This document shows, piece after piece, positions 62,938-64,000 of a stretch of 64,000 bases of DNA. Source of the DNA: Bullera alba (Eukaryota; Basidiomycota; Tremellomycetes; Tremellales; Bulleraceae); contig BCIX01000002.1 in the NCBI GenBank assembly GCA_001600095.1, positions 1,302,001-1,366,000 of the forward strand, written 5' to 3'. The notes below the pieces were generated by a model. It was not told the origin of the DNA, searched no databases, and saw only the letters and a program-made list of their open reading frames with translations. The translations under genes were made by a program, and so were the position numbers. Positions within the stretch are counted from its first letter, which is position 1, and each line of letters starts with the position of its first letter.

Positions 62938-63287
62938 TCATTCAATATAGATAGAAGGAAGAAGGAAATGCATAGCAGTTTACGATATTCATCATAGCGT
63001 ACAGCGCAGCCGTAGAGCATGGCCGCCATCTAACGTCCCACTTCCTGCACCCCACCGAAGTCCGAACGTGTTGCCCCTGGTTCTTCTATTCATCTCACGC
63101 TTCCCGTTCGCAATGACGTCATAGTGGGACAAGGCGACGTCCAAACCGCAGATGTTTGACGCAGGATCACCTTGCCAGAGGTTAACGCAGAAAGCTTGAC
63201 AATTTCTATAAATGACCAGAAGGTGGCGACTGCACCGACGTGGTGATGACATCCATGCAACAACTCATTGACTAGTATACAGATGAT
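62938..63287. other. Convergent 3' intergenic region
   Basis: 350 bases between the small-protein stop and the helicase stop. No supported feature; it should hold both 3' UTRs. Confidence 0.4.
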
Positions 63288-64000
63288 CTACGACTGTACC
63301 GGGCCGACCCTCGGCATCTCCCTCTCCTTTGGCATCTTCGTCTTGCTCGAGCTACCCAGCATGCTATCGATTTCCGACTTGTTGAAGTAGTGTGGAGCAA
63401 CTGACGTTAGCAACAGCTCGAACAGTCTCGTCACTCACGTTCTGACAACCAGCTCCCTTCGATGGGCATACACTGCCTCATGTACTCTTTCGACGTCAAG
63501 ACCAGCTCGTAGTACAGGATGAACCTTGGTGGCGGCTGCATGCCCAGCAGGCACGACGACGGGTGGACGTACACCGAGTGATTGTTCTTGGTCGTCCTGT
63601 ACCCTCCGCCCCGGTCGATTCTGGCCGTATTGTAAAAGTAGCCCGCGGTCATGGCCTTTTGGACGGGAACGACCTCGTTTGGCAAAGTCTCAATGACCAC
63701 TTCGACCCTCTCGCACAGCTGGGCTAGTTGATCTCGGATATCTCGGACCCGGGTAAGAGATTTAAACTGGACATAGTTCTCGTAACACCACTGTTGGGAG
63801 TATCCCGCTTCCGCCCATTGTTCGAATATGTTGAGCAGGGTGAAGTGGTCTCCGCCGGGCTTTATAAACGTTTTGTGGGCTTGATCCGCGTGCACTCGTT
63901 TATCCTTGGGTCTGTACAGCAGCGATGCAGATTCTTGGAGCATCGAGATAATCGTGAGGACCTACCAACAATCAGCTCCGAACCAAGCTCATTCTCACCC
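63288..64000 (-). CDS. PRP2: DEAH-box spliceosomal helicase, Prp2/DHX16-like, C-terminal part (incomplete)
   Basis: ATP-dependent RNA helicase that remodels the spliceosome before the first step. Only the C-terminal end is in the window; the gene continues beyond 64000. Visible are LLYRPKDKRVHADQAHKTF, then GGDHFTLLNIFEQWAEAGYS, WCYENYVQFKSLTRVRDIRD (the ratchet/HA2 region), and the OB-fold AGYFYNTARIDRGGGYRTTK, VYVHPSSCLLG, FILYYELVLTSKEYMRQCMP. After an intron near 63385-63432 the tail is VAPHYFNKSEIDSML, ending RVGPVQS-stop (TAG at 63288). Among the DEAH helicases the GGGYRTTKNN and APHYFNK details fit Prp2/DHX16 best, but Prp22 and Prp16 are close relatives. Confidence 0.85.

Overview
The window is nuclear DNA from a basidiomycete fungus, most probably a Tremellomycete of the Cryptococcus/Kwoniella/Saitozyma kind. 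The evidence is the dense packing of genes on both strands, with almost every gene cut by several introns of roughly 40-70 bases (GTGAGT/GTAAGT donor, CTGAC/CTAAC branch, YAG acceptor). The gene set is also that of a yeast-like fungus: Pkc1, a Ste7-type MAPKK, a beta-tubulin with wild-type benzimidazole residues, an Sct1/Gpt2-type acyltransferase and a Nha1-type antiporter. The species cannot be fixed from sequence alone.

Layout. 1-10 kb: VPS23/TSG101 (+), a type I membrane protein (-), a DUF3292-like membrane protein (-), and a Wss1/WLM protease (+) whose catalytic motif is split over three exons. 10.7-20.7 kb: PKC1 (+), VPS35 (-) and NPL4 (-). 20.65-27.03 kb: a gene-poor island of about 6.4 kb whose only convincing gene is an intronless BAHD-type acyltransferase. 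The rest is decayed sequence with small palindromes and a short tandem-repeat ORF relic. 27.0-43 kb: an ankyrin protein (-), PEX13 (+), a long Ser/Arg-rich protein (-), a Ste7-like MAPKK (+), ATG6/Beclin (+), COG5 (+) and an Na+/H+ antiporter (-). 43.4-54 kb: a very large disordered, probably nuclear protein (-), mitochondrial EF-Ts (+), a GATA-type factor with a shortened finger loop (-) and beta-tubulin (-). 54.5-64 kb: glycerol-3-phosphate acyltransferase (-), an SH3 protein (-), an unknown acidic protein (-), PRP19 (-), a small hydrophilic protein with a clear TATA box (+), and the C-terminal end of a Prp2-type DEAH helicase (-) that runs off the window.

Functional themes. Many genes are housekeeping genes for trafficking and quality control: ESCRT-I, retromer, COG, PEX13, Atg6, Npl4 and Wss1 (the last two are both linked to Cdc48 in yeast). 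Two splicing factors (Prp19, Prp2) and two signalling kinases (Pkc1, MAPKK) are also present. They look like neighbours in an ordinary core-genome stretch, not a dedicated cluster. The only accessory-looking part is the BAHD island. I found no CRISPR array, no tRNA or rRNA gene, and no intact transposon. Gene ends were set by joining exons by eye; internal exon borders are stated only where I checked the reading phase.
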